Source: Actinomycetota bacterium | GTDB lineage: Bacteria > Actinomycetota > Humimicrobiia > Humimicrobiales > Humimicrobiaceae | Assembly: GCA_023475715.1 (NCBI GenBank) | Contig: JAMCVO010000309.1 | Coordinates: 4,182 to 9,303 of the forward strand | Direction of reading: 5' to 3' | Length of the DNA stretch: 5,122 nt | Made by a program: the position numbers and the translations under genes | In this document: one piece after another, positions 1 to 5,122 of the stretch | How the letters are laid out: each line of letters begins with the position of its first letter | How positions within the stretch are numbered: position 1 is the first letter of the stretch | Notes under the pieces: model-generated | What the model saw: only the letters and a program-made list of their open reading frames with translations | What the model was told of the DNA's origin: nothing | Databases searched by the model: none

Positions 1-710
1 TCTAAAAAATATGGACCTTTTCCTGAGCGTGCATAATCAATTGCTTTTTTTGTTTCTTCATAAACCCCAATTACATTATTGCCGTCTATGGTAACAGCAG
101 GAATATTATAAGCAGACATTCGTTTTGATAAACTATTTACGTTCACTGCATCTTTAATATTTATTGATATACCATAAAAGTTATTTTCGCATACATATAT
201 TACAGGCAGATTCCAAATGCTGGCCATATTTACAGATTCATGAAAAGAGCCCTCGTTAGTGGCAGTATCTCCAAAAAAACATACAGCAATTTGCTTTGAC
301 TCTCTCATTTTTATTGAAAGCCCTGCCCCTGTGGCAATTGGTATCCCTCCGGCAACTATTCCATTTGCACCAAGATTATAAGTCTTCATATCGGCAATAT
401 GCATGGAACCGCCTTTGCCTTTGCAGCACCCGTTCGTTTTTCCGAATAACTCTGCCATCATTTCATTAACATTTGCACCTTTGGCAATACAATGACCATG
501 ACCCCTATGGGTACTTGTGATATAGTCATTAGTTTTTAATGCGGTACAAACCCCGGTTGCTATGGCTTCTTCTCCAATATATAAATGTGCCGTACCTTTA
601 ATTTCTGCCTGCTCCAATAGTTTTTTAACTGCATACTCAAATTGTCTTATAAGAAGCATTTTTGTGTAAAACTCAAGTTTTAATACATTATCTGGCTTCA
701 AAATCTCCAC
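1..710 (-). CDS. Thiamine-diphosphate-dependent dehydrogenase E1 component, alpha subunit (pyruvate/acetoin dehydrogenase type), 3' end missing
   Basis: This is the alpha subunit of a two-subunit E1 that decarboxylates a 2-oxo acid or cleaves an acyloin such as acetoin, passing the acyl group to a lipoyl E2. About 236 N-terminal residues are present of a family length near 320-330; the rest lies beyond the left edge, where E1 beta and E2 genes would be expected. Visible family motifs are MLLIRQFE near the N-terminus, [30 protein letters not shown], and the cofactor region [15 protein letters not shown] ... VCENN. The usual GDG of the thiamine-diphosphate motif reads GDT here. I chose the GTG at 710 (protein starting MEILKPDN) because it gives the usual length ahead of LLIRQFE and has GGA 5 bases upstream. 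TTG at 701 and ATG at 659 are alternatives. The start overlaps the end of the RuBisCO-like gene by 23 bases, so the two are probably co-transcribed and translationally coupled. Substrate (acetoin, pyruvate, branched 2-oxo acid or another acyloin) cannot be told from this part. Confidence 0.9.
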   Translation of the reverse strand, partial: MEILKPDNVLKLEFYTKMLLIRQFEYAVKKLLEQAEIKGTAHLYIGEEAIATGVCTALKTNDYITSTHRGHGHCIAKGANVNEMMAELFGKTNGCCKGKGGSMHIADMKTYNLGANGIVAGGIPIATGAGLSIKMRESKQIAVCFFGDTATNEGSFHESVNMASIWNLPVIYVCENNFYGISINIKDAVNVNSLSKRMSAYNIPAVTIDGNNVIGVYEETKKAIDYARSGKGPYFL

Positions 711-1869
711 CTTTATCCGTTGAAAATTCTTTGTAAACGCTCTTCATTGCCTTTACACCTTCAGATATTCCACCAGGATATTTAGTAATTCCTGTGCCGG
801 CAAGTACAATGATATCTGTACCAAATTCTTTTAAATTTTTTAATAAATTACCAGGATTAAGCCCGCCTGATAAAGCCGGTACCATGTCCTTCATGCCCGT
901 CATATTCATTTTCATGACATTTATGAGTGATTTTATCTCAAGAATATTTCCGCCTATCAAATATCCTCCTAAAATATTTGACCTGAAGTAATCTCCACCC
1001 ATTAGTCTTGCAAGTTTTGCTATTACTTCAGGACTTACTCCCTGTCCTTCGGCTCTGCCCAGTGCTTCTTTCCCTCCACAATGTGCGTAAATGGGCACAT
1101 CGTAACCCTGGCTACGTAATATTTTCAAACTGCTAAAACTTGAAGCGAATATGTTAACCATTAAGGCATTTGCTCCGTTTTTTAAAGCTCTTTCTGCAAA
1201 ATTTATGATATTTTCAGGTCCCGTGGTGATATGTGCCGCATACAATACTTTTTTCCCGGTTTTATATTCTGCTTTTTTAAGAGCTTCTGATACTGCTTTT
1301 ACCCTTTTTCCCAAGGGACAGTATTCCGCATTAAGCATCTTTTCATCATCTTTTATAAACTGTAATCCGCCTGACGCGGATTCGTAGCAGATATCAGCAA
1401 CTTCCTCTGCGGTCAGACCTGAGGTAGGCTTTATTATGGTGCCAATTACAGGTTCATTTTCAGGAATTTTTAAATACTCTTTTGTTCTTTTTATTCCCCA
1501 TCCCGGACCTGGGAAAAATTTATAAAGATTATCCGGCAGTTCAAAATCAACAAGTCTTGATTTGTCATAATCTATAAGCGCATGAGTGGGCCCTCCAATC
1601 ATTGCTAACCATATTGAGGAAAAAGCACTTTCCTGCATATTAAAATTTTTGGTGGGGTATAATAAGGTGATATATCCCTTGCCCTTTTCTATTTCTTCTA
1701 CTTTCTCAACCTCACCCTTACATTCTTTATAAAGTTCGGAAGGGAGAGAACCATCACCTTTCCAGCAGCTAGTTGTTTCAATTTCAACTAAAAATTCTGC
1801 AACATCAGTTAAAATTTTTTTAGTTTCAATATAATACTTTGCTTTTAAATAACTTTTTTCTGAGCCCAC
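688..1869 (-). CDS. RuBisCO-like protein (form IV type large-subunit homologue)
   Basis: This 393-residue protein has the RuBisCO large-subunit fold in full: N-terminal domain (about 1-125), then FPGPGWGI and the barrel from [11 protein letters not shown] (143-153). The first catalytic lysine (K147, equivalent to K175) and the magnesium-site motif FIKDDE (171-176; K201, D203, E204 equivalents) are kept, as are H263 (H294), SGG at 334-336 and the phosphate-binding AGTG near 357-360. Aligned by eye, K177 is T149, R295 is C264, H298 is K267, H327 is R296 and loop-6 K334 is Y303. It therefore should not fix CO2. Characterised relatives use the same carbamate-metal site for enolisation, isomerisation or decarboxylation of phosphorylated keto sugars (5-methylthioribulose-1-phosphate and diketo-methylthiopentane-phosphate enzymes, and 3-oxo-isoapionate-4-phosphate enzymes). 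The substrate here is unknown. The GTG start at 1869 is supported by AAGAGG five bases upstream. Its partners are the overlapping E1 alpha gene downstream and the divergent DeoR repressor. Confidence 0.93.
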   Translation of the reverse strand: MGSEKSYLKAKYYIETKKILTDVAEFLVEIETTSCWKGDGSLPSELYKECKGEVEKVEEIEKGKGYITLLYPTKNFNMQESAFSSIWLAMIGGPTHALIDYDKSRLVDFELPDNLYKFFPGPGWGIKRTKEYLKIPENEPVIGTIIKPTSGLTAEEVADICYESASGGLQFIKDDEKMLNAEYCPLGKRVKAVSEALKKAEYKTGKKVLYAAHITTGPENIINFAERALKNGANALMVNIFASSFSSLKILRSQGYDVPIYAHCGGKEALGRAEGQGVSPEVIAKLARLMGGDYFRSNILGGYLIGGNILEIKSLINVMKMNMTGMKDMVPALSGGLNPGNLLKNLKEFGTDIIVLAGTGITKYPGGISEGVKAMKSVYKEFSTDKGGDFEAR

Positions 1870-1874
1870 TAATA

Positions 1875-1880
1875 CCTCTT
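1875..1880 (-). promoter_or_regulatory. Ribosome binding site fixing the GTG start of the RuBisCO-like gene
   Basis: Read on the minus strand, AAGAGG is followed by TATTA and then GTG at 1869. The spacing of five bases is good, and no ATG in frame lies near the family N-terminus, so GTG is the likely start. Confidence 0.7.
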
Positions 1881-1909
1881 GATTAGATATATATTTTATT
1901 ATTTTTGTA

Positions 1910-1953
1910 GTTATAATTTGTTATTATTATGTATAATTATAACAATTTATAAC
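1910..1953. promoter_or_regulatory. 44-bp near-perfect palindrome, candidate operator for the DeoR-family repressor
   Basis: The arms 1910-1930 and 1933-1953 are inverted copies matching at 19 of 21 positions around a central GT. Each arm has two GTTAT units ten bases apart (forward at 1910 and 1920; as ATAAC at 1939 and 1949 on the other side), so four half-sites lie about one helical turn apart within each arm. The element covers the likely -10 of the RuBisCO-like operon. It contains almost no G or C and no U-tract stem of terminator type. Binding by the adjacent repressor is inference from position and symmetry. Confidence 0.6.
1936..1944 (-). promoter_or_regulatory. Extended -10 promoter element for the RuBisCO-like / E1 alpha operon
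   Basis: On the minus strand TGTTATAAT forms a TGn extended -10 joined to a perfect TATAAT (1941-1936). Transcription would begin near 1929, giving a leader of about 60 bases before the GTG start. No good -35 sits at the usual distance, which fits an extended -10 promoter, but TATAAT-like strings are frequent by chance in a stretch this AT-rich. It lies inside the right arm of the 44-bp palindrome. Confidence 0.45.
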
Positions 1954-1984
1954 ATAGTATTAATAAATATGCAACAAAAAATCA

Positions 1985-2019
1985 TTGGTATTTATAAAAA
2001 TTTGGTATATTATTGGAAA
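1985..2019. repeat. Short TTGGTAT direct repeats upstream of the DeoR-family gene
   Basis: TTGGTAT occurs at 1985-1991 and again at 2002-2008, followed by a related TTGGAAA at 2013-2019. They lie just upstream of the possible DeoR promoter and could be a second regulatory site, but the units are short and may be chance in AT-rich DNA. Confidence 0.3.
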
Positions 2020-2022
2020 AGT

Positions 2023-2051
2023 TTGACTATTGCAGAGTTTAAAATTCGAAT
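2023..2051 (+). promoter_or_regulatory. Weak candidate promoter for the DeoR-family regulator
   Basis: TTGACT (2023-2028) lies 17 bases before TCGAAT (2046-2051), which matches the -10 consensus at four of six positions. Transcription would begin only about nine bases before the ATG at 2067, where no Shine-Dalgarno site is seen, so the message might be nearly leaderless. This is a consensus match only. Confidence 0.3.
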
Positions 2052-2066
2052 GAAATTTAAATAATA

Positions 2067-2831
2067 ATGGTTACAAAAGAAAGAATTAAAAGAATAGTTG
2101 AGATATTAAAAGAGAATGAAATTATTTCTGTAAAAGAGCTGAGTTTATCGCTTAATGTTTCTACTATGACCATAAACAGGGATCTTAAATTTTTGGAAGG
2201 TAATAATTTTTTATCAAGATTTCATGGTGGTGCAGAGCTTAAAAAAAACAATATTGAAGAAATTCTATTCAATGAAAGAATGAATAGCCATTTGGATGAA
2301 AAGAAAAAAATTGCAATTAAAGCTGCCACTTTTATCCAGAATAACGACTCGATTATCTTGGATGGTTCAACAACCTCGATTATATTATCAAAGGAACTGT
2401 CAAAAAAAAATCTCTCAAACCTGACTGTAATTACAAACTCACATTATATAATTGATGAATTAAAAACAATGAAAGACATTTGTCTGATAAGCACGGGAGG
2501 AGAATACTTAAATAAATTCGGTTCTCTTATTGGAAATTATGCACTTATGATTTTAAGTAAAATAAGAGCAAATAAAATTTTCTTCTCTGTTGGTGGTGTC
2601 TCTGTTGAGGAAGGCTTAACAGATGCAAACCTTGCAGAAATAAAAATAAAAAATCGGATGTTCGAAATTGTCAAGGAAAAAAACCTTTTAGTGGCAAGCC
2701 ATAAATTCAATAAGGTTTTAACGCACCAGGTGGCCCCATTAGATATTGTAGACAGAATAATTACTGAAAGTATAGACAAAAACTTACAAAATAAATTGGA
2801 GGCACTTAAGATATCTGTTGAAATTGCCTGA
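2067..2831 (+). CDS. DeoR-family transcriptional regulator
   Basis: This 254-residue protein has the usual length and two-domain layout of DeoR-type sugar-catabolism repressors. The N-terminal winged helix-turn-helix is seen at about 19-42 (ISVKELSLSLNVSTMTINRD, then LKFLE), followed by the FHGGAEL linker typical of the family. The DeoR C-terminal effector domain carries the phosphosugar-binding pattern DGSTTS (99-104), TNS (123-125), TGGEYL (143-148), FSVGGVS (173-179), GLTDANLAE (183-191) and ASHKF (210-214, where many members have ADHSKF). The family usually represses a neighbouring operon and is released by a phosphorylated sugar intermediate. It is divergent from the RuBisCO-like operon and convergent with the Gfo/Idh gene, so it probably controls the former and perhaps both clusters. 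The start is the first ATG after an in-frame stop at 2058-2060; no clear ribosome binding site precedes it. Confidence 0.93.
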   Translation: MVTKERIKRIVEILKENEIISVKELSLSLNVSTMTINRDLKFLEGNNFLSRFHGGAELKKNNIEEILFNERMNSHLDEKKKIAIKAATFIQNNDSIILDGSTTSIILSKELSKKNLSNLTVITNSHYIIDELKTMKDICLISTGGEYLNKFGSLIGNYALMILSKIRANKIFFSVGGVSVEEGLTDANLAEIKIKNRMFEIVKEKNLLVASHKFNKVLTHQVAPLDIVDRIITESIDKNLQNKLEALKISVEIA

Positions 2832-2834
2832 AAA

Positions 2835-3839
2835 TTATTTATCATTTCTAATTACTTCTAAAACTTCAACAACTTTCATGGCCTCTGCTATGTCAGGGTC
2901 TACGGATTTATCATTGATAATTGCATCAAGAAATTTAAAATCTTCATCTCTAAACATATCATTACGTTTGGTATTATGTTCAATATTGTTCCAACAATTT
3001 TTTTCCTTTTCAAAAATTGAAATAGTATATTTATCCCAGGACCCGAACTCAATAATAATTGTTCCATCTGTGCCCATTAGCTCAAGATATCTTCTTCTTG
3101 GAATTTGAAAAAAATCCAGATGGATGCTGGCAATACATTTATCGGCAAAACCAATGTTTATTTCTGCAACATCAGGTGCCTCAATACCAATATCGCTATA
3201 ATTACCATAAATTGCTTTTATTTTTTCTATAGGTTTATTTGCATACCATATTGCAAGATCAATATCATGTATCAATTCAAAAACACCGGAATATTTTAAT
3301 AAATATAGGGTTTTATAGTCTGGACGGATCATAGGCAGGTTTTCACCCATTAATGCCCTGATGGAAACAAGCCTTCCTATTTTTCCGGAATCTAACATTT
3401 TCTTAACATTCAGCAACCCTCCATGGAAACGAAAACAATGTCCCACCATTACTTTGACTTTTGCTTCTCTTGAAATATTGATTAATTCATCTATTCCTTC
3501 TATCGAGTCTGAAATAGGTTTTTCTGAAAAAACATGACATCCGTTTTGGACAGCCTTCCTGATCATTTCTAAATGCAGTTTTGTGGGAGTCAAAATAAAT
3601 ACTGCATCAGGTTTCTCCTTTAAACCTTCTTCAAATGTATTGCAAGTCTTTATATCTGGAAATTCAACTAATAATGATTCCATTTTTTTAAAATCATTAT
3701 CATAAATATGTATATCTTTTATGCCCAGAGACCTTAATACTTCTGTATGTCTTCTTCCAATTGAACCACAGCCTACTATAAATACGCTTAAATCCTTTAA
3801 TATTTTTTGTGCAATTATTGGATCCTTTTTATTTACCAT
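2835..3839 (-). CDS. Gfo/Idh/MocA-family NAD(P)-dependent oxidoreductase
   Basis: This 334-residue protein has the family's usual length and two domains. The N-terminal Rossmann fold (about 17-135) carries the dinucleotide loop VGCGSIGRRH (22-31) and the SEKPIS segment with the conserved lysine K107. The C-terminal alpha/beta substrate domain has SGVFELIHDIDLA (184-196), with E188 and H191 in the place of the catalytic residues of the subgroup whose motif reads LELSHELD. Members oxidise or reduce hydroxyl groups on sugars, inositols, amino sugars and sugar acids; the substrate cannot be assigned. The ATG lies inside the end of the short-chain dehydrogenase gene (7-base overlap), with GGAGGG eight bases upstream, indicating translational coupling. 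The stop is only three bases from the stop of the convergent DeoR gene. Confidence 0.92.
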   Translation of the reverse strand: MVNKKDPIIAQKILKDLSVFIVGCGSIGRRHTEVLRSLGIKDIHIYDNDFKKMESLLVEFPDIKTCNTFEEGLKEKPDAVFILTPTKLHLEMIRKAVQNGCHVFSEKPISDSIEGIDELINISREAKVKVMVGHCFRFHGGLLNVKKMLDSGKIGRLVSIRALMGENLPMIRPDYKTLYLLKYSGVFELIHDIDLAIWYANKPIEKIKAIYGNYSDIGIEAPDVAEINIGFADKCIASIHLDFFQIPRRRYLELMGTDGTIIIEFGSWDKYTISIFEKEKNCWNNIEHNTKRNDMFRDEDFKFLDAIINDKSVDPDIAEAMKVVEVLEVIRNDK

Positions 3840-4636
3840 ACTGTCAACCCTCCATCCACGACTAAATTGTGACCGGTGACAAATGAGGATGCTTCGGAAG
3901 CAAGAAAAACTGCAGCTCCCTTTATCTCTTTGCCATCTATTCCCATTCTACCCATAGGAATAGTTTTACTATATTCTTCAACAAATTTTGGGTGTTGATT
4001 TCTCCAAAAACCTGCGGGGCTAATACAGTTTACCCTGATATTGTATGGAGCCAGGTATACTGCCATATCTTTAGTCATACTTATAACGCCACCTTTTGCG
4101 GCATGATAATCAAGCGTTGCGCCACCCATATCAGTTCCTTCATATACTCTTCTGTCTTTTCCAATTATCCCTGCAGTAGAACCAAGATTAATAATATTGC
4201 CTGACTTATTGGGCTTCATATACATACTTACAACGTATTTTGAACATAAAAACACCCCTGTAAGATTAATATCAATTACCTCTTGCCAGAGTTTTAATGG
4301 CCTCTTTTCAAATGGTGCATTATCTGGGGTACTGGTTACATTTCCGGCATTATTAATTAATATGTCAATGCGGTTAAGCTCAGAAAGAACATTTTCTATC
4401 ACACTTTTAATCTGTTCTTCATTTCGAACATCAAGTTCAAAAGCTAAAGCTTTTCTCCCTGTTTGCCTGTTAATTTCTTTTGCTGAATTTGACCCTTTTA
4501 ATAATTGTCTGCTGGTAATCGCTATGTCTGAACCTGCTTCAGCTAATGCCAATGCCATATCAAATCCTAAGCCCCTGGCACCTCCAGTAATAAATGCAAC
4601 TTTGCCATCTAATTTAAAAAGTTCCATGACATTCAT
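3833..4636 (-). CDS. Short-chain dehydrogenase/reductase (classical SDR family)
   Basis: This 267-residue protein is a classical SDR acting on a hydroxyl or keto group with NAD(P). Visible motifs in order are TGGARGLG (17-24, dinucleotide loop), LDV (68-70), NNAG (95-98), N124, catalytic S153 (LGSTAG), Y177 and K181 (DYHAAKGG), SPAGF (206-210) and the C-terminal GHNLVVDGGLTVW. R43 at the end of the second strand (ITSR) hints at NADP use, which is inference. S153 and Y177 are 24 residues apart instead of about 13, with an insert containing RRVYEGTDMGG. Related SDRs with a YEGT insert are known to me, so this is a subfamily trait rather than damage. ATG 4636 is preferred because AGGAAAGGAA ends four bases upstream; ATG 4627 is possible. 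It probably sits in one operon with the URO-D-like gene upstream (41-base gap) and the overlapping Gfo/Idh gene downstream. Confidence 0.93.
   Translation of the reverse strand: MNVMELFKLDGKVAFITGGARGLGFDMALALAEAGSDIAITSRQLLKGSNSAKEINRQTGRKALAFELDVRNEEQIKSVIENVLSELNRIDILINNAGNVTSTPDNAPFEKRPLKLWQEVIDINLTGVFLCSKYVVSMYMKPNKSGNIINLGSTAGIIGKDRRVYEGTDMGGATLDYHAAKGGVISMTKDMAVYLAPYNIRVNCISPAGFWRNQHPKFVEEYSKTIPMGRMGIDGKEIKGAAVFLASEASSFVTGHNLVVDGGLTVW
3848..3853 (-). promoter_or_regulatory. Internal ribosome binding site for the Gfo/Idh/MocA gene
   Basis: GGAGGG on the minus strand lies within the last codons of the short-chain dehydrogenase gene, eight bases before the overlapping ATG. It supports the 3839 start and coupled translation. 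Confidence 0.7.
4604..4625 (-). repeat. Source copy of the 22-base inverted repeat (start of the short-chain dehydrogenase gene)
   Basis: This stretch encodes ELFKLDG at the start of the short-chain dehydrogenase. Its exact reverse complement appears at 5099-5120. The copy here sits in an intact gene, so it is taken as the genuine locus. Confidence 0.9.
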
Positions 4637-4640
4637 AATG

Positions 4641-4650
4641 TTCCTTTCCT
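4641..4650 (-). promoter_or_regulatory. Ribosome binding site for the short-chain dehydrogenase
   Basis: AGGAAAGGAA on the minus strand ends four bases before the ATG at 4636. It selects that start over the in-frame ATG three codons further in. Confidence 0.7.
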
Positions 4651-4677
4651 AAGGTTTATTATTAAGTTCTAATTCTT

Positions 4678-5100
4678 TTAAATTTCTATATCCTCTGACT
4701 TAGTTATACTTATGGGATAACTTCCATATTCAAACAATGTATTTAACATCATCACATAGTTTTCCATTTTTACGTGAGATTCAATTGAATTGCTTGAGCC
4801 CAATGCATACCCTCCTCCGGGACCAAGTGTCTTTATTCTTTTTAATGTCAATTTTTTTATATCTTCAGGTGTCCCTCTAATCAATAAATCAACATCGATG
4901 TTCCCGATAATTGCGATTTTATTCCCCCATTTTTTCTTTACTTCGTCTATATCCATGGCTTTTGGTTCAAAAGGATTTAATGCATCATATCCACAATAAT
5001 CGATAAGATCATCCATGATATCATACAATTTTCCATCTGAATGCCTTAAAAAAAGTTTTTTACGGCTGTGTGCCATTTCTCCGATTTTTTTTTCAAAAGG
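4678..5100 (-). CDS. Uroporphyrinogen-decarboxylase-like (URO-D superfamily) protein, C-terminal part only
   Basis: About 140 C-terminal residues match the URO-D/MtaA-type barrel, whose members are normally 330-400 residues. Seen are MAHS, then FLRHSDGKLYDIMDDLI, DALNPFEP, MDIDEVKKKWG, IAIIGNIDVDLL, GTPEDIKK and GPGGGYALGSSNSI. Members include uroporphyrinogen decarboxylase and cobalamin-dependent methyltransferases. In MtaA-like enzymes zinc is held by an HxC motif and a later Cys; here these read HSD and GSS, so a zinc methyltransferase is less likely and the function is open. The frame stays open upstream of the ATG at 5076 (codons for PFEKKIGE), with family-like sequence, until it enters the inverted 22-base copy at 5099, where all three frames hit stops. 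The ATG at 5076 is a poor start: GGAG is only two bases away. I therefore read this as a gene cut by a chimeric end, or less likely a true remnant. It probably leads the SDR-Gfo/Idh operon. Confidence 0.8.
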   Translation of the reverse strand, partial: PFEKKIGEMAHSRKKLFLRHSDGKLYDIMDDLIDYCGYDALNPFEPKAMDIDEVKKKWGNKIAIIGNIDVDLLIRGTPEDIKKLTLKRIKTLGPGGGYALGSSNSIESHVKMENYVMMLNTLFEYGSYPISITKSEDIEI

Positions 5101-5120
5101 AACTTTTTAAATTAGATGGC
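5099..5120 (+). repeat. Inverted 22-base copy at the window end, likely fold-back junction
   Basis: These bases are identical to the coding strand of the short-chain dehydrogenase gene at 4625-4604, read in the opposite direction. The match starts at GGAAC and stops at GGC; the next base differs (T instead of A) and the window ends two bases later. On the plus strand it would read ELFKLDG with no start codon before it. It may be a chimeric fold-back in the assembly, or the start of a paralogous SDR gene facing right. Confidence 0.85.
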
Positions 5121-5122
5121 TA

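Noticed and set aside
688..1869. Functional RuBisCO large subunit
   Set aside because: The equivalents of K334, H327, R295 and K177 are all replaced, so carboxylation is not expected.
1910..1953. The intergenic palindrome as a rho-independent terminator
   Set aside because: The stem is almost pure A/T, has no GC core, and lies between divergent gene starts rather than after a stop codon.
1879..2064. A 61-codon plus-strand open frame in the divergent intergenic region
   Set aside because: It is composed almost wholly of codons from AT-only sequence, has no ribosome binding site, resembles no family I know, and runs across the palindrome and the promoter of the RuBisCO-like gene.
2537..2845. 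Minus-strand open frame opposite the DeoR-family gene
   Set aside because: It is antisense to a well-supported gene and its translation shows no family motif; a shadow of codon usage.
4197..4652. Plus-strand 151-codon open frame opposite the short-chain dehydrogenase
   Set aside because: It is antisense to a gene with all SDR motifs; the serine/leucine-rich translation is typical of a shadow frame.
5082..5093. Nine-T run (nine A on the coding strand) as a frameshift that breaks the URO-D gene
   Set aside because: The frame on both sides of the run (PFEKKIGEMAHS) reads as family sequence without any shift; the break lies further out, at the inverted copy.

Overview
This is an AT-rich bacterial segment holding six protein-coding genes and no RNA genes, CRISPR arrays or insertion sequences that I can see. 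Standard code, Shine-Dalgarno sites, short intergenic gaps and GTG starts fit a low-GC bacterium. An anaerobic Firmicute-like or similar lineage is a guess from base composition, not something the sequence proves. Both ends cut through genes, so the window may be a whole short contig.

Layout, left to right. At 1-710 (minus) is the N-terminal part of a thiamine-diphosphate E1 alpha subunit of the pyruvate/acetoin dehydrogenase type, running off the left edge. At 688-1869 (minus) is a RuBisCO-like protein (form IV type) that has lost several residues needed for CO2 fixation; its 3' end overlaps the E1 alpha start. The 197-base divergent region 1870-2066 holds a likely promoter for the RuBisCO-like gene and a 44-bp near-perfect palindrome. 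At 2067-2831 (plus) is a DeoR-family sugar-phosphate-responsive repressor. Converging on it with a 3-base gap is a minus-strand cluster: Gfo/Idh/MocA oxidoreductase (2835-3839), short-chain dehydrogenase (3833-4636) and the C-terminal part of a uroporphyrinogen-decarboxylase-like (URO-D superfamily) protein (4678 to about 5100).

Together the genes look like an uncharacterised carbohydrate or sugar-acid catabolic locus: two NAD(P)-dependent dehydrogenases to oxidise a polyol, sugar or sugar acid, a RuBisCO-like enolase/isomerase/decarboxylase acting on a phosphorylated keto intermediate, an acetoin-dehydrogenase-like complex to cleave the dicarbonyl or acyloin product to an acyl-CoA, and a DeoR repressor sensing a phosphorylated intermediate. 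The enzyme families are seen in the sequence; the pathway is inference.

A caution: the last 24 bases contain an exact 22-base inverted copy of the start of the short-chain dehydrogenase gene, and the URO-D reading frame breaks exactly there. This looks like a fold-back (chimeric) contig end, so the apparent truncation of the URO-D gene is probably not real.
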